A stretch of 64,000 nucleotides of DNA from JACVRW01 sp963739095 (GCA_963739095.1 CAVTZF010000020.1:372001-436000), one strand, 5' to 3'; shown: positions 1-8,960, counted from the first letter of the stretch. Made by a program: numbers and translations. The notes: generated from the sequence alone by a model not told the origin.

Positions 1-2
1 GG

Positions 3-680
3 GTCGTGCTCGCCACGAACGCGTTCCAGCCGCTGGTGCGCTCGATCGGCCGCTACGTGATCCCGGTCTACGACTACGTGCTCGTGACCGAGCCGCTCGA
101 TACCGCGCGCCGCGCCGCGATCGGCTGGGAGGGCCGGGAGGGGCTTGCCGACTCGGGCAACCGTTTCCACTACTACCGGCTCACCGCAGACGACCGGATC
201 CTCTGGGGCGGCTACGAGGCGGTCTACCACTGGGCAAACGGCATGCGCCCCGAGCTCGAGGCGAGCACCGAGGTGTTCAACCTGCTCGCCCACAACTTCT
301 CCGAGACGTTCCCGCAGCTCGAGGGACTGCGCTTCACGCACCGCTGGGCGGGCGCCATCGACACGAGCTCGCGCTTCTGCGTGACGTTCGGCAGGGCGCT
401 CGGGGGCCGGGCCGTCTACGCGGTCGGCTACACCGGCCTCGGGGTGGGCGCGAGCCGCTTCGGCGCCCAGGTGGCGCTCGACCTGGTGCACGGTCGCGAC
501 ACCGAGTTGACGAGGCTCGAGCTCGTGCGCAGCCGGCCGATCCCGTTCCCGCCCGAGCCGCTTCGCTACGCGGTCGTCCAGGCCACCCGCAGGGCGCTGA
601 TCAGGTCCGACGAGCGCCGCGGCAAGCGCGGACCCTGGCTGCGCCTGCTCGATCGGGTGGGCGCCGGCTTCGACAGCTGA
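3..680 (+). CDS. FAD-dependent amino acid/amine oxidoreductase (DAO family), 5'-truncated by the window edge
   Basis: The open frame runs in from the window edge, so only the C-terminal 225 or so residues are present and the N-terminal Rossmann (GxGxxG) segment is missing. What remains looks like the C-terminal half of DadA/gamma-glutamylputrescine-oxidase-like enzymes. It starts in the VVLATNAF strand, has a central substrate-domain sheet (RYVIPVYDYVLVTEPL) and a C-terminal FAD-contact loop (YAVGYTGLGVGASRFGAQVALDL). Such enzymes oxidatively deaminate amines or amino acids using FAD. The substrate cannot be named. It lies 37 bases upstream of the APC permease gene on the same strand, so a transport/catabolism link is possible but not shown. 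Confidence 0.85.
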   Translation, partial: VVLATNAFQPLVRSIGRYVIPVYDYVLVTEPLDTARRAAIGWEGREGLADSGNRFHYYRLTADDRILWGGYEAVYHWANGMRPELEASTEVFNLLAHNFSETFPQLEGLRFTHRWAGAIDTSSRFCVTFGRALGGRAVYAVGYTGLGVGASRFGAQVALDLVHGRDTELTRLELVRSRPIPFPPEPLRYAVVQATRRALIRSDERRGKRGPWLRLLDRVGAGFDS

Positions 681-717
681 GGTTCGGCGGCCGTACCATT
701 TAGCGTTCCAAGCAGCG

Positions 718-2616
718 ATGGCCGAGTACCGACCGAAGAATCGTGGGCTCGAGCGGGTGCTCGGCACCGGAGCCCTGTTCTCGACCGCCTACGGCAACGT
801 GGGCAGTTCGATCTACTACGCGCTCGGCCTGGTCGCGATCTTCGCGCTTGGCATGACCCCGGTGGTCTTCCTGATCGCCGGTGTGATCTTCGCCTGCACG
901 GCCGCCACCTACACCGAGGCGACCACGATGTACCCAGAGGCGGGCGGCTCCGCGTCGTTCTCGCGGCGCGCCTTCAACGAGTTCTGGTCCTTCATCGCCG
1001 GCTGGGGCCAGATGCTCACCTACGTCGTCACGATCGCGATCTCGGCGTTCTTCGTGCCGCACTACCTCGGGGTGTTCTGGTCGCCGCTCGGCGAGTCGCC
1101 CGCCGACATCGTGGGCGGCATTGTCGTGGTGGTCCTGCTCGGAGTGGTGAACGTCGTCGGCGTCAAGGAGTCCGCGGGCGTCAACGTGTTCTTCGCCGTC
1201 GCCGACTTCTGCACGCAGGTGGTGCTCGTGATCGTGGGCGTGGCGCTGGTGCTCGACCCCGAGCAGCTCGTCAATCAGATCGACCTCGGCACCACCCCGA
1301 CGGTCTCCGACTTCCTGATTGCGATCCCGGTCGGCATGGTCGCCTACACGGGCATCGAGACGATCTCCAATCTGGCTGAGGAGGCGCGCGACTACGGCAG
1401 GACGATCCCGCGCGGCATGGGGCTGGTCGTCGCCGCGGTGGTCGTGATCTACTCCTTCCTGCCCGCGGTCGCGCTGTCAGCGATGCCGGTCGAGAACGGC
1501 GAGACGCTGCTCGCGAAGCCCAAGGAGGAGGGCGGCTATGCGGACGATCCGATCCTCGGGGTCGTCGAGAACATGGATCTCGGCAGCCTCCAGGGGCCTG
1601 CGGAGGTCTACGTCGGCATCCTCGCGGCCACGATCCTCTTCATCGCGACGAACGCCGGCATGCTCGGCGTCTCGCGGCTCACCTACTCGATGGGCCAGCA
1701 CCGCCAGCTGCCCGAGATACTGCGCGTCCTGCACCCGAAGTTCCGCACGCCCTACGTGGCGATCGGCCTCTTCGGGCTGATCGCCTGCATCGCGATCCTC
1801 CCTGGCCAGGCCGACTTCCTGGGGGTGATCTACGCCTTCGGCGCGATGCTCTCGTTCACGATGGCGCACGCCTCGGTCGTGGCGCTGCGCTGGAAGAAGC
1901 CCGAGGCCGAACGGCCGTGGCGCAGCCCGGTCGCCCTGCACCTACGCGGCCACGAGGTGCCTGTGCTGGCGGTGTTCGGCGGCATCGCCACCGGGATCGC
2001 CCTGATCGTGGCGACGGTGCTCGACGTGCGCGTGCTGGTCTCGGGGCCGGTCTGGATGGCGATGGGCGTGCTGCTGTACGTCGTCTACCGGCATCGCCAG
2101 GGGCTCTCGCTCACCGACACGCACAAGGTCGTGATGCCGAAGCCGGTGGTCGAGCACGAGGTCGAGTACGAGTCGGTACTGGTGGCGTTCGAGGACGGCA
2201 ACTACTCGCCCGAGGCGGTCGCGATCGCGGCGCGCCTGGCCGCCCGGCGACGGCGCGGCATCCACGTGCTCGTGACGATCACGGTGCCGCCGAACTCGCC
2301 GATCGACGCCGTGATGCCCGAGCAGGAGCGCAAGGCCGCGTCGACGATCGACTCGGCGCGCGTGCGCGGCGGCAGGCGCGTGACCGGTCACTGGGAGAAG
2401 GTGCGTCCCGGAGGAAGCGGACGGCGGATCGTGGAGGAGGCGAAGGACATCCACGCGCGCGCGATAGTGATGCCGCTGCCGCCGCGCCGGACCGGAAAGA
2501 CGGTGTTCGGGAGGACGCTCGAGACGGTGCTGGCCGAGCGCCCCTGCCGGGTGATCATCGACTCCCCCAGAGGAGTGGACGGGCAGCGGGCGCAGGCCGA
2601 AGCGGGACTACGATAG
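718..2616 (+). CDS. APC-superfamily permease with C-terminal USP domain (first copy)
   Basis: The 632-residue inner-membrane protein has about 12 hydrophobic segments in residues 15-460, with the APC-type first helix around AYGNVGSSIYYALG. A cytoplasmic domain from about residue 480 to the end resembles universal stress proteins (SVLVAFEDGNYSPEAVAIAARLA ... CRVIIDSP). APC proteins move amino acids or polyamines, but the KimA group, which also has a C-terminal USP-like domain, imports potassium. Two TrkA-type proteins follow within 2.3 kb, so a cation role is a fair alternative. The ATG at 718 opens the conserved stretch. It begins a run of same-strand genes with short gaps, probably one operon through 7205. 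Confidence 0.85.
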   Translation: MAEYRPKNRGLERVLGTGALFSTAYGNVGSSIYYALGLVAIFALGMTPVVFLIAGVIFACTAATYTEATTMYPEAGGSASFSRRAFNEFWSFIAGWGQMLTYVVTIAISAFFVPHYLGVFWSPLGESPADIVGGIVVVVLLGVVNVVGVKESAGVNVFFAVADFCTQVVLVIVGVALVLDPEQLVNQIDLGTTPTVSDFLIAIPVGMVAYTGIETISNLAEEARDYGRTIPRGMGLVVAAVVVIYSFLPAVALSAMPVENGETLLAKPKEEGGYADDPILGVVENMDLGSLQGPAEVYVGILAATILFIATNAGMLGVSRLTYSMGQHRQLPEILRVLHPKFRTPYVAIGLFGLIACIAILPGQADFLGVIYAFGAMLSFTMAHASVVALRWKKPEAERPWRSPVALHLRGHEVPVLAVFGGIATGIALIVATVLDVRVLVSGPVWMAMGVLLYVVYRHRQGLSLTDTHKVVMPKPVVEHEVEYESVLVAFEDGNYSPEAVAIAARLAARRRRGIHVLVTITVPPNSPIDAVMPEQERKAASTIDSARVRGGRRVTGHWEKVRPGGSGRRIVEEAKDIHARAIVMPLPPRRTGKTVFGRTLETVLAERPCRVIIDSPRGVDGQRAQAEAGLR

Positions 2617-2621
2617 GCCGC

Positions 2622-2849
2622 GTGGAACGCGCCTATCTGGCTACGACGAGGGTGCTGAGCGCGGCGTTGCTGGTGCTCGGGCTCGTGATGATCGTGGTGG
2701 CACTCGCAGGCGGGGGAGGGGCGCTCGCCCTCGGCGTGGTGCTCGGCGTGCTGCTGGCGGGGCTCGGCGCCGGACGGCTCTACCTGTCCCGTCCGCGCCC
2801 GGCGAACCAGCGAGAGTCCGCGGACGACGCCCGCGGCCGGACGGGGTGA
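2622..2849 (+). CDS. Small two-helix membrane protein between the two permeases
   Basis: A 75-residue protein starting at GTG 2622, five bases after the stop of the first permease. Two hydrophobic segments (LLVLGLVMIVVALAG and LALGVVLGVLLAGLGAGRLYL) are separated by a glycine-rich turn, and the tail is hydrophilic and basic. The stop overlaps the GTG start of the second permease (GTGA), so translation is probably coupled. No family is recognised. The position suggests an accessory subunit of the transporter pair, which is inference only. Confidence 0.6.
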   Translation: MERAYLATTRVLSAALLVLGLVMIVVALAGGGGALALGVVLGVLLAGLGAGRLYLSRPRPANQRESADDARGRTG

Positions 2850-4840
2850 GCGACCCCCGCGTCCGGGCGGCGCTGCGGGCGCGCGAGGGCCTGCGCAAGG
2901 GCTCCGAGCGGGCGGGACTGCGCGTCACGCGTGGGCTCGGCGAGCCCGCGCTGTTCGCTGTCACGCTGAGCGCCGTCGTCGCGTCGATGTTCGTCGCGCT
3001 CGGCGTCGTCGCGGGCGACGCGCTCGGGCTGACGCCGGTCGTCTACCTGGTGGCCGGGCTCTTCTTCGCCGTCACGATGGCCACCTACGTCGAGGGCACC
3101 TCGCTCCACATCGAGCGCGGCGGTGCCTCGACGCTCGCGCGCTACGCCTTCGACGAGCTCTGGAGCTTCATCGCCGGCTGGGCGATCCTGCTCGACTACC
3201 TGATCGTGATGGCGGCGGGGTCGATCGTCATCAGCGACTACCTGGCGGTGTTCGCGCCGGGCATCGACGACGGCCTACTCGAGGTGCTGGTCGCCGGAGT
3301 GGCGCTCCTGCTGGTGGCCGCGATCAACATCCGCGGGGTAACGGCGCGCCGGCTGCGAACGGTCCTGCGCGTGGCGCTCATTTCGATCGTGGTGCTGGTG
3401 GCGGTGAGCGTGATCGCGTTCGTCCAGTTCTTCGACGCCGGCGCGATCGCGGACTCGGTCGAGCTCGGCTCGGCACCCGAGTGGGAGAACGCGATCTTTG
3501 CGCTCGGCGTCGCCTGCGTGGCGCTGATCGGGGTGGAGGCGGCCTCGGGGCTCGCGGGCGAGGTCCGCGTGGGGCGGCGCGGGCTGCGCCGCGTGGTGAT
3601 CGTGTCGTCGACTGCCGCGTTGCTGCTCTTCGTCGTCGTCAGCTCGGCGGCGCTGATGGCGCAGCCGGTGCAGGGTGGCGCGACGCCGCTGGGCGGCCGC
3701 TTCATCGAGGCGCCGATCCTCGGCATCGTCAACGCGTACGACAGCGCGTGGCTCGTCGATACCGGCCGCTACGTCGTCGCCGTCACGGCCGTCGCGATGC
3801 TGCTCGTCGCGATCAACAGCCAGATGCTCGGCCTCGCCCGGCTCGCGTACTCGCTCGCCACCAACCGTCAGATACCGAGCGCGGTCGGCCGCCTCAGCGC
3901 GCTGCGCGGCACGCCGTACGTGGCGATCGTGATCGCGACCGTTATCGCCTTCGGGCTCGCGATCCCGCACGACCTCGAGTTCCTGGTGGGCACGTTCGCC
4001 TTCGGCGCGATGATCGCCTTCGCGATCGCGCACCTCTCGCTGATCGTGCTGCGCTTCCGGGAGCCGGCCCGCCCGAGCGCCTTCCGCGTCCCGTTCAACG
4101 TGCGCGTGCGCGGGGCGCTGGTGCCGCTGCCGGCGGTCTTCGGGCTCGTCCTCGCGGTCGGCATGTGGATCAGCGTCGTGGCGCTCCACGAGGGGGCGCG
4201 CATCGCCGGCAGCATGTGGATGGTCGCCGGAATCGTGCTCTATGTCGTCTACCGGCGCTCCGGCGGCAAGCCGCTGCGGCAGCGCTTCACGATCCCAGCC
4301 GAGGCGCTGCAGGAGCGCGACACGGCCGAGTACGGCAGCATCCTCGTGCCCGTGTTCGGCGAGGAGCTGGACGACGAGATCGTGGGCACCGCGGGCCGGC
4401 TCGCAGCCGAGCAGGACGAGGACGGCGGGGGAGGAGCCGTGCTCGAGGCGCTGTACGTGTTCGAGATCCCGATGTCGCTCCCGATCGACGCACGCGTCTC
4501 CGAGGAGCGGGTGCGCGAGGCGAAGGCGGTGCTCGCGCGCGCCAAGGAGGTCGGCGAGGAGTACGAGGGAGTCGAGGTGGCGACCGCGATGGTGCGCGGC
4601 CGCACCGTGGGCCAGGCGATCGTCTCGGAGGCACGCCGCCGCGGCGTGGAGGCGATCGTCCTCGCCGCCGAGGAGCCGACCCGGGTGCGCGGTGGCGCGA
4701 TCCTGGGCGGCCGCGGCCGCATCCGCGACCGCTTCGTCGGTGACACGACGCGCTACGTGATCGAGAAGGCCCCCTGCAGGGTGATCCTCACCGCCCCGCC
4801 CGCCGGCGAGGAGGGCACTCGTGAAGGTGTCCTGCCCTAG
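2846..4840 (+). CDS. APC-superfamily permease with C-terminal USP domain (second copy)
   Basis: This 664-residue paralogue of the permease at 718-2616 has the same plan: about 12 membrane helices (roughly residues 35-470) and a C-terminal USP-like domain (SILVPVFGEELDDEIVGTAG ... CRVILTAPP). The shared signature FIAGWxxxLxY near helix 3 supports duplication. The first-helix motif differs (LSAVVASMFVALGVVAGDALG), so the two copies may have different substrates or form a heteromer. The GTG start at 2846 lies inside the stop of the small membrane protein. It is followed 12 bases later by a TrkA-type gene. Substrate is unproven; amino acids or potassium are the main options. Confidence 0.85.
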   Translation: MSDPRVRAALRAREGLRKGSERAGLRVTRGLGEPALFAVTLSAVVASMFVALGVVAGDALGLTPVVYLVAGLFFAVTMATYVEGTSLHIERGGASTLARYAFDELWSFIAGWAILLDYLIVMAAGSIVISDYLAVFAPGIDDGLLEVLVAGVALLLVAAINIRGVTARRLRTVLRVALISIVVLVAVSVIAFVQFFDAGAIADSVELGSAPEWENAIFALGVACVALIGVEAASGLAGEVRVGRRGLRRVVIVSSTAALLLFVVVSSAALMAQPVQGGATPLGGRFIEAPILGIVNAYDSAWLVDTGRYVVAVTAVAMLLVAINSQMLGLARLAYSLATNRQIPSAVGRLSALRGTPYVAIVIATVIAFGLAIPHDLEFLVGTFAFGAMIAFAIAHLSLIVLRFREPARPSAFRVPFNVRVRGALVPLPAVFGLVLAVGMWISVVALHEGARIAGSMWMVAGIVLYVVYRRSGGKPLRQRFTIPAEALQERDTAEYGSILVPVFGEELDDEIVGTAGRLAAEQDEDGGGGAVLEALYVFEIPMSLPIDARVSEERVREAKAVLARAKEVGEEYEGVEVATAMVRGRTVGQAIVSEARRRGVEAIVLAAEEPTRVRGGAILGGRGRIRDRFVGDTTRYVIEKAPCRVILTAPPAGEEGTREGVLP

Positions 4841-4852
4841 AGTGGGGACTGA

Positions 4853-5299
4853 ATGTTCGTGCTGATCGTCGGATGTGGCCGGGTGGGGTCGTCGATTGCG
4901 CACTCGATGCTCCTGGAGGGGCACGAGGTGTCCGTGCTCGACGAGGACGCCGAGGCAATAGCGCTTCTGGACCGCGACGCTGACGCGTCGTGGGAGGAGC
5001 GCGGTGGTCGTTTCACCGAAGGCACCGCACTCGAGATCGACGCCCTGCTGGCGGCCGGCATCGAGCAGGCGGACGCCTTTGTCGCCTCCACCGACGGCGA
5101 CAACACCAACCTCGTGATCGCCCAGATCGCGAAGCGGCGCTTCAACATCGAGCGCGTCGTGGTGCGCGTCCTCGACCCGGCGCGGGCGCGCTGGTACGCG
5201 GAGCAGGGGCTGCAGACCGTGTGCCCGACCCAGACCGCGATCGAGCTGCTGGAGGCCGCCGTCCGCGGCCAGATCCGCTTCGAGGGAGTGTCGGGCTAG
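4853..5299 (+). CDS. TrkA-N (RCK_N) NAD-binding protein, short form
   Basis: A 148-residue single Rossmann domain. It has the dinucleotide motif VGCGRVGSSIA (residues 6-16), an acidic residue at the end of beta-2 (VLDEDAEA), and the FVASTDGDNTNLVIAQIAK stretch typical of TrkA/Ktr regulatory subunits. These cytosolic rings bind NAD(H) or nucleotides and gate potassium uptake. This copy lacks the usual RCK_C domain. The next gene, three bases downstream, has both domains, so the two probably form a mixed ring. No TrkH/KtrB channel is seen in the window; the upstream APC-USP permeases are the only candidate partners. Confidence 0.88.
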   Translation: MFVLIVGCGRVGSSIAHSMLLEGHEVSVLDEDAEAIALLDRDADASWEERGGRFTEGTALEIDALLAAGIEQADAFVASTDGDNTNLVIAQIAKRRFNIERVVVRVLDPARARWYAEQGLQTVCPTQTAIELLEAAVRGQIRFEGVSG

Positions 5300-5302
5300 G
5301 CC

Positions 5303-5971
5303 ATGTACGTCGTGATCGTCGGCGCGGGCAAGGTCGGCTGGAACCTGGCCCGCGAGCTCATAAACAAGCGCCATGAGGTCACGGTCATCGAGTCGGACCA
5401 GCAGCGCTACGCGGTCGTCGAGCAGGAGCTCGAGCACAGCGCGCTGATCGGCGACGGCTCCGAGCTGTGGGTGCTCGAGCGCGCCGGCATCGAGCGCGCC
5501 GACCTCGTCGTGGCGGTCACCGGCGACGACGAGGACAACATCCTGATCTCCCAGGTAGCCCGCGAGAAGTACGGGGTGCCGCGGATCGTCGCGCGCTGCA
5601 ACAACCCGCGCAACCTCCAGCACTTCGAGCTGCTGGGCGTCAAGCCGGTCATCTCGGCGACCGACCTGATCCTGAGGCTGATCGAGCACGAGGTGCCCAA
5701 GTACGGGCTCGTCCATCTGCTCGACCTGCCCGAGGAGCGGCTCGAGATCATCGAGCTCGAGGTTGCCGAGGGTTCCGACGCCGCCGGCAAGCGCGTCAAG
5801 GACCTCGGCCTGCCGGATGGCTCCCTCGTGATCTCGATCCTCCGCGACGGCGGCGGCTTCGTGCCCTCCGGCGACTCCGTCATCGAGGCGGACGACGAGG
5901 TGTTGCTGGTGCTGGACGTGGGTATCGAGTCCCGCGTGACAGAGCGCTTCACCACCCGCTCGGCGGCCTGA
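5303..5971 (+). CDS. TrkA-type potassium uptake regulator, RCK_N plus RCK_C
   Basis: The 222-residue protein has an N-terminal Rossmann domain (MYVVIVGAGKVGWNLA; VVAVTGDDEDNILISQVA; IVARCNNPRN) and a C-terminal RCK_C/TrkA-C domain from about residue 140 (LEIIELEVAEGSDAAGKRV ... GDSVIEADDEVLLVL). That is the full architecture of TrkA/KtrA gating subunits. RCK_C domains are known sites for small regulatory ligands, including cyclic di-AMP in some bacteria. It starts three bases after the stop of the short TrkA-N gene and is followed four bases later by an FAD reductase gene, all on one strand. Confidence 0.9.
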   Translation: MYVVIVGAGKVGWNLARELINKRHEVTVIESDQQRYAVVEQELEHSALIGDGSELWVLERAGIERADLVVAVTGDDEDNILISQVAREKYGVPRIVARCNNPRNLQHFELLGVKPVISATDLILRLIEHEVPKYGLVHLLDLPEERLEIIELEVAEGSDAAGKRVKDLGLPDGSLVISILRDGGGFVPSGDSVIEADDEVLLVLDVGIESRVTERFTTRSAA

Positions 5972-5975
5972 CGCG

Positions 5976-7205
5976 ATGGCGTCGCGCAAGGTCGACCATC
6001 TCCTGATCGGAGGCGGTCTCGCGGCCGCGAACTGCGCGCGCTGGCTGCGCGAGGGGGGCGGCGAGGGATCGATCCTGCTCGTGAGCCGCGAGCCCGATCC
6101 GCCCTACAATCGCCCGCCGCTGACGAAGGGCTACCTGCAGGCCAAGGAGTCGCGCGAGGACGCGCTCTTCCGCCCAGACGAGTGGTGGGACGAGCAGAAC
6201 ATCGAGCTGATGCTGCGCACGACCGTCACGAAGCTGGACCCGGACGCGCGTGTCGCGCGGCTGTCGACCAAGGAGGAGATCGAGTTCGGCAACGCCCTGC
6301 TCGCCACCGGCTCGAACGTGCGCCGGCTGCGGGTCGGTGGCTGCGAGCTCGAGGGCATTCACTACATCCGCACGTTCGGCAACTCGGAGGCGCTGCGCGC
6401 TGAGGCCGAGCAGTTCGAACGGGTGGCGATCATCGGCGGCAGCTACATCGGCACCGAGGTTGCGGCCTCGCTCACGGCCGCCCACGGCGACAAGTGCTCG
6501 ATCGTGATGCTCGAGGAGGTCACGCACGAGCGCCACTTCGGCAAGGAGATCGGCGGCTACTTCCAGGGCGTGCTCCAGGAGCACGGGGTGGATGTGCACG
6601 GCGGCCAGGAGATCGACCACTTCGAGGGCTCCGGCGACCGCGTCGAGAGGGTCGTGACGAAGAGCGGACTCGAGATCGATTGCGACCTCGTCGTGATCGG
6701 CGCCGGCGTCGTTCCCGACGTCACCCTCGCCAAGGGCGCCGGGCTCGAGCTCGGCGAGGCGGGCGGGGTGCTGTGCTCGGCGCAGCTCGAGAGCTCGGTG
6801 CCGGGGATCTTCGCGGCCGGCGACATCTGCGAGTACGACAGTCCCATCCACGGCCGTCCCATGCGGATCGAGCACTGGGACGTGGCCTTCAACCAGGGCA
6901 AGACGGCCGCCCTCAACATGCTCGGCCGCGGCGTCGAGCACGACGTGGTGCCCTACTTCTTCTCCGATCTGGCGGACTGGACGTCCCTGGAGTACGTCGG
7001 GCCAGGCTCCGGCGACCCGGTCGTGCGCGGTTCACTCGACGCTGGGGACTTCACCGCGTTCTACGTCAACGGCGGCCGTGTCGTCGCCGCGCTGACGGTC
7101 GGCCGCTCGGACGACCTCGACCACGCCAGTCGCCTGATCGTCGCGCGGACCCCGGTCGACCCCGCTGCGCTCGCGGACGAGAGCAAAGACCTCGGCTCGC
7201 TCTAG
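5976..7205 (+). CDS. FAD/NAD(P)-dependent pyridine nucleotide oxidoreductase (ferredoxin-reductase/AIF-like)
   Basis: The 409-residue two-dinucleotide flavoprotein has the FAD motif LIGGGLAAANCA near the N-terminus, then RPPLTKGYL as in ferredoxin/rubredoxin reductases. A second NAD motif is IIGGSYIGTEVAASL, and the C-terminal FAD motif is IFAAGDICEYDSPIHG. These enzymes pass electrons between NAD(P)H and a small redox protein or act as an AIF-like oxidase. The C-terminal domain (residues 330-409) matches the reductase C-terminal fold. The ATG at 5976 lies four bases after the TrkA stop. No ferredoxin gene is adjacent, so the partner is unknown. Confidence 0.85.
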   Translation: MASRKVDHLLIGGGLAAANCARWLREGGGEGSILLVSREPDPPYNRPPLTKGYLQAKESREDALFRPDEWWDEQNIELMLRTTVTKLDPDARVARLSTKEEIEFGNALLATGSNVRRLRVGGCELEGIHYIRTFGNSEALRAEAEQFERVAIIGGSYIGTEVAASLTAAHGDKCSIVMLEEVTHERHFGKEIGGYFQGVLQEHGVDVHGGQEIDHFEGSGDRVERVVTKSGLEIDCDLVVIGAGVVPDVTLAKGAGLELGEAGGVLCSAQLESSVPGIFAAGDICEYDSPIHGRPMRIEHWDVAFNQGKTAALNMLGRGVEHDVVPYFFSDLADWTSLEYVGPGSGDPVVRGSLDAGDFTAFYVNGGRVVAALTVGRSDDLDHASRLIVARTPVDPAALADESKDLGSL

Positions 7206-7235
7206 CTTCCCGTCCGTACCCTGATCTGAGGACGG

Positions 7236-8048
7236 ATGGCGGGCTACTTCGACGACAGCTCGATGCTGCGGCGCGTGCACCGCGAGCGCGCGCTCGCTCT
7301 CGCGGGGCCACGCGCCCTGCTGATGCAGGCGGCGCATCCGCTCGCGGTGTCGGGGCTGCTCGCGCACTCGACGGCGGTCGACGATCCCTACGACCGGCTG
7401 GCCCGGACCGCCCAGGTGATGGGGACGATCGGCTTCGGCGAGCGCGCCGACGCCAACCGCGTCTGCCGGACCGTTCGCGCGATGCACAGGCGGGTGAGCG
7501 GGACGATTCGCGAGTCGGTCGGTCCCTACCCGGCTGGCACCGCATACCGGGCCGACGACCCCGAGTTGCTCATGTGGGTGCTGTTCACGCTCGTCGACTC
7601 GGGCCTCGTCGTCTACCGCACGTACGTCGCGTCGCTGTCGCGCGCGGAGGAGGCGGCGTACTGGAAGGACTACCGCGTGGTGGGCCGCCTGTTCGGGCTG
7701 CGCGCCGCCGACATGCCACGGACGCTCGCCGACCTCGACGACTACCGCCGCTCGATGCTCGAGGGCGACCGGCTGTTCGTGACCGACTGGGCGCGCGAGC
7801 GGGCCCGCGCGATCGTCCTGGAGCCGCCCGTTCCGTGGATGGCGCAGCCGCTGCTCGAGACCGTCAACTTCATCACGATCGCGCTGCTGCCGGATCGGAT
7901 TCGCCAGGAGTACGGCTTCTCGCCGGTCCCGCCGGCGTTCGTGCGCCGGGCCCTCGTGCGCGCGGGCGGCGAGTACGTCAAGCGGGCGGTGGTGCCGTTC
8001 CTGCCGGATCGGTTGCGGCTGGTGCCGTCGGCGCGCGCAGCGGCCTAG
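7236..8048 (+). CDS. MpaB-like oxygenase, DUF2236 family
   Basis: The 270-residue, mostly helical protein has the DUF2236 hallmarks: RVHRERALALAGPRALLMQAAHPLAVSGL near the start, DDPELLMWVLFTLVDS in the middle, and a conserved histidine in AAHPLAV. The family includes the rubber oxygenase Lcp and fungal MpaB, which carry haem or metal and cleave or oxidise hydrophobic substrates. The substrate here is unknown. It starts 30 bases after the reductase gene, so it may be the last gene of that operon and may take electrons from that reductase (inference). Its stop overlaps the stop of the convergent cupredoxin gene. Confidence 0.85.
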   Translation: MAGYFDDSSMLRRVHRERALALAGPRALLMQAAHPLAVSGLLAHSTAVDDPYDRLARTAQVMGTIGFGERADANRVCRTVRAMHRRVSGTIRESVGPYPAGTAYRADDPELLMWVLFTLVDSGLVVYRTYVASLSRAEEAAYWKDYRVVGRLFGLRAADMPRTLADLDDYRRSMLEGDRLFVTDWARERARAIVLEPPVPWMAQPLLETVNFITIALLPDRIRQEYGFSPVPPAFVRRALVRAGGEYVKRAVVPFLPDRLRLVPSARAAA

Positions 8049-8878
8049 GCGGGACGGAGCGTCACCCGCGCGGTCTTCGTGGTCGCCGGCCCGCTCGGCG
8101 GCGTGACGGTGATGCGTAGAGCGACGACGAGGCGATCGCGACGGTTGAGGGCGCGGCGGGCGGCTCGGCTGAGTTTGACCGCGAACGACGTCTTGCCCGC
8201 TGACGCCACCTGCTTCCGCAGCGAACCAACCGACACCTTGCGAATCCGCCTGGGCGGGCTCGTCGCGAGCAGGCGATTCGAGACGAGCGCCGTTACGGCC
8301 AGCCGCGAGCGGTCCTCAGACGTCGTGACCGAGCCGCGCAGGGTCGTGCCGCGCTGACGGCGCGCGACCTTCACGGAGAGCGAGCCCGGCTGCCCGGGCG
8401 AGCCACCCGGCGGGTTGCCGCCCGGCGGAGGCGTGCCGGGGCCGGTCGTCGGAGGCGGGGTGGTAGGCGTGCCCGGGGCGACGACCTCGACGGTGCCTCC
8501 CATCCCGAAGTGGACTGTGCAGACGAACCGGTAGGTCCCGGGCGCGTTGAACTGACAGGTCGAATTCCAGGGCGGTGGCTCTCCCCCCGGTCCCGTTGGC
8601 AGCGTGGGGTTGCATGAGCTCGGCCCTGGGCCCGAGAACGTGGCGTTATGCGGGTTGTTCCCTGTCGGGCTGCTGAACGTCACCGAGCCCCCGGTGGCGA
8701 TCGTGGCGGTCGTGGACGACGTACCGGTCACGTACCAGTAGTTGTTGCTCGCGGTAAAGCTCGCGCTTGGGGGCGGTTGCGCGCCGCTGTCTCCCGACCC
8801 GACCAGCGCAAACGCCACCACGACTCCCGCAGCAAGCGCCGCGAGGTACAGCGACAGATGGCGTGCGCGAAGGCTCAC
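8045..8878 (-). CDS. Secreted cupredoxin (plastocyanin-like) with C-terminal beta domain, copy A
   Basis: The 277-residue protein has an N-terminal signal or anchor helix (LSLYLAALAAGVVVAFALV). A type 1 copper domain follows at about residues 35-130: one ligand histidine in NNPHNATF, then the C-x2-H-x2-M cluster CTVHFGM. A Pro/Gly/Thr-rich linker (about 135-165) leads to a basic beta domain (TLRGSVTTSEDRSRLAVTAL ... RRDRLVVALRITVTPPSG). Type 1 copper proteins carry single electrons outside the cell. It is a paralogue of the next gene upstream, and both begin RARHLSLY. It converges on the MpaB-like gene with overlapping stop codons. Confidence 0.85.
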   Translation of the reverse strand: MSLRARHLSLYLAALAAGVVVAFALVGSGDSGAQPPPSASFTASNNYWYVTGTSSTTATIATGGSVTFSSPTGNNPHNATFSGPGPSSCNPTLPTGPGGEPPPWNSTCQFNAPGTYRFVCTVHFGMGGTVEVVAPGTPTTPPPTTGPGTPPPGGNPPGGSPGQPGSLSVKVARRQRGTTLRGSVTTSEDRSRLAVTALVSNRLLATSPPRRIRKVSVGSLRKQVASAGKTSFAVKLSRAARRALNRRDRLVVALRITVTPPSGPATTKTARVTLRPA

Positions 8879-8960
8879 CGCGTCCGACCTCGCACGCGAC
8901 CATAGCGCTCGCTACAGCGCCGCACGAGCGCCACGGTGCCATTTCAAGAAAGCGTGTCCC

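Noticed and set aside
681..717. Possible cyclic di-AMP or other riboswitch before the first permease
   Set aside because: Only 37 bases separate the genes, too short for a ydaO-type riboswitch; no such fold is visible.
3275..5989. Open frame of 904 codons on the minus strand
   Set aside because: Antisense shadow of the second permease and both TrkA genes; composition is low-complexity His/Asp/Arg with no family match.
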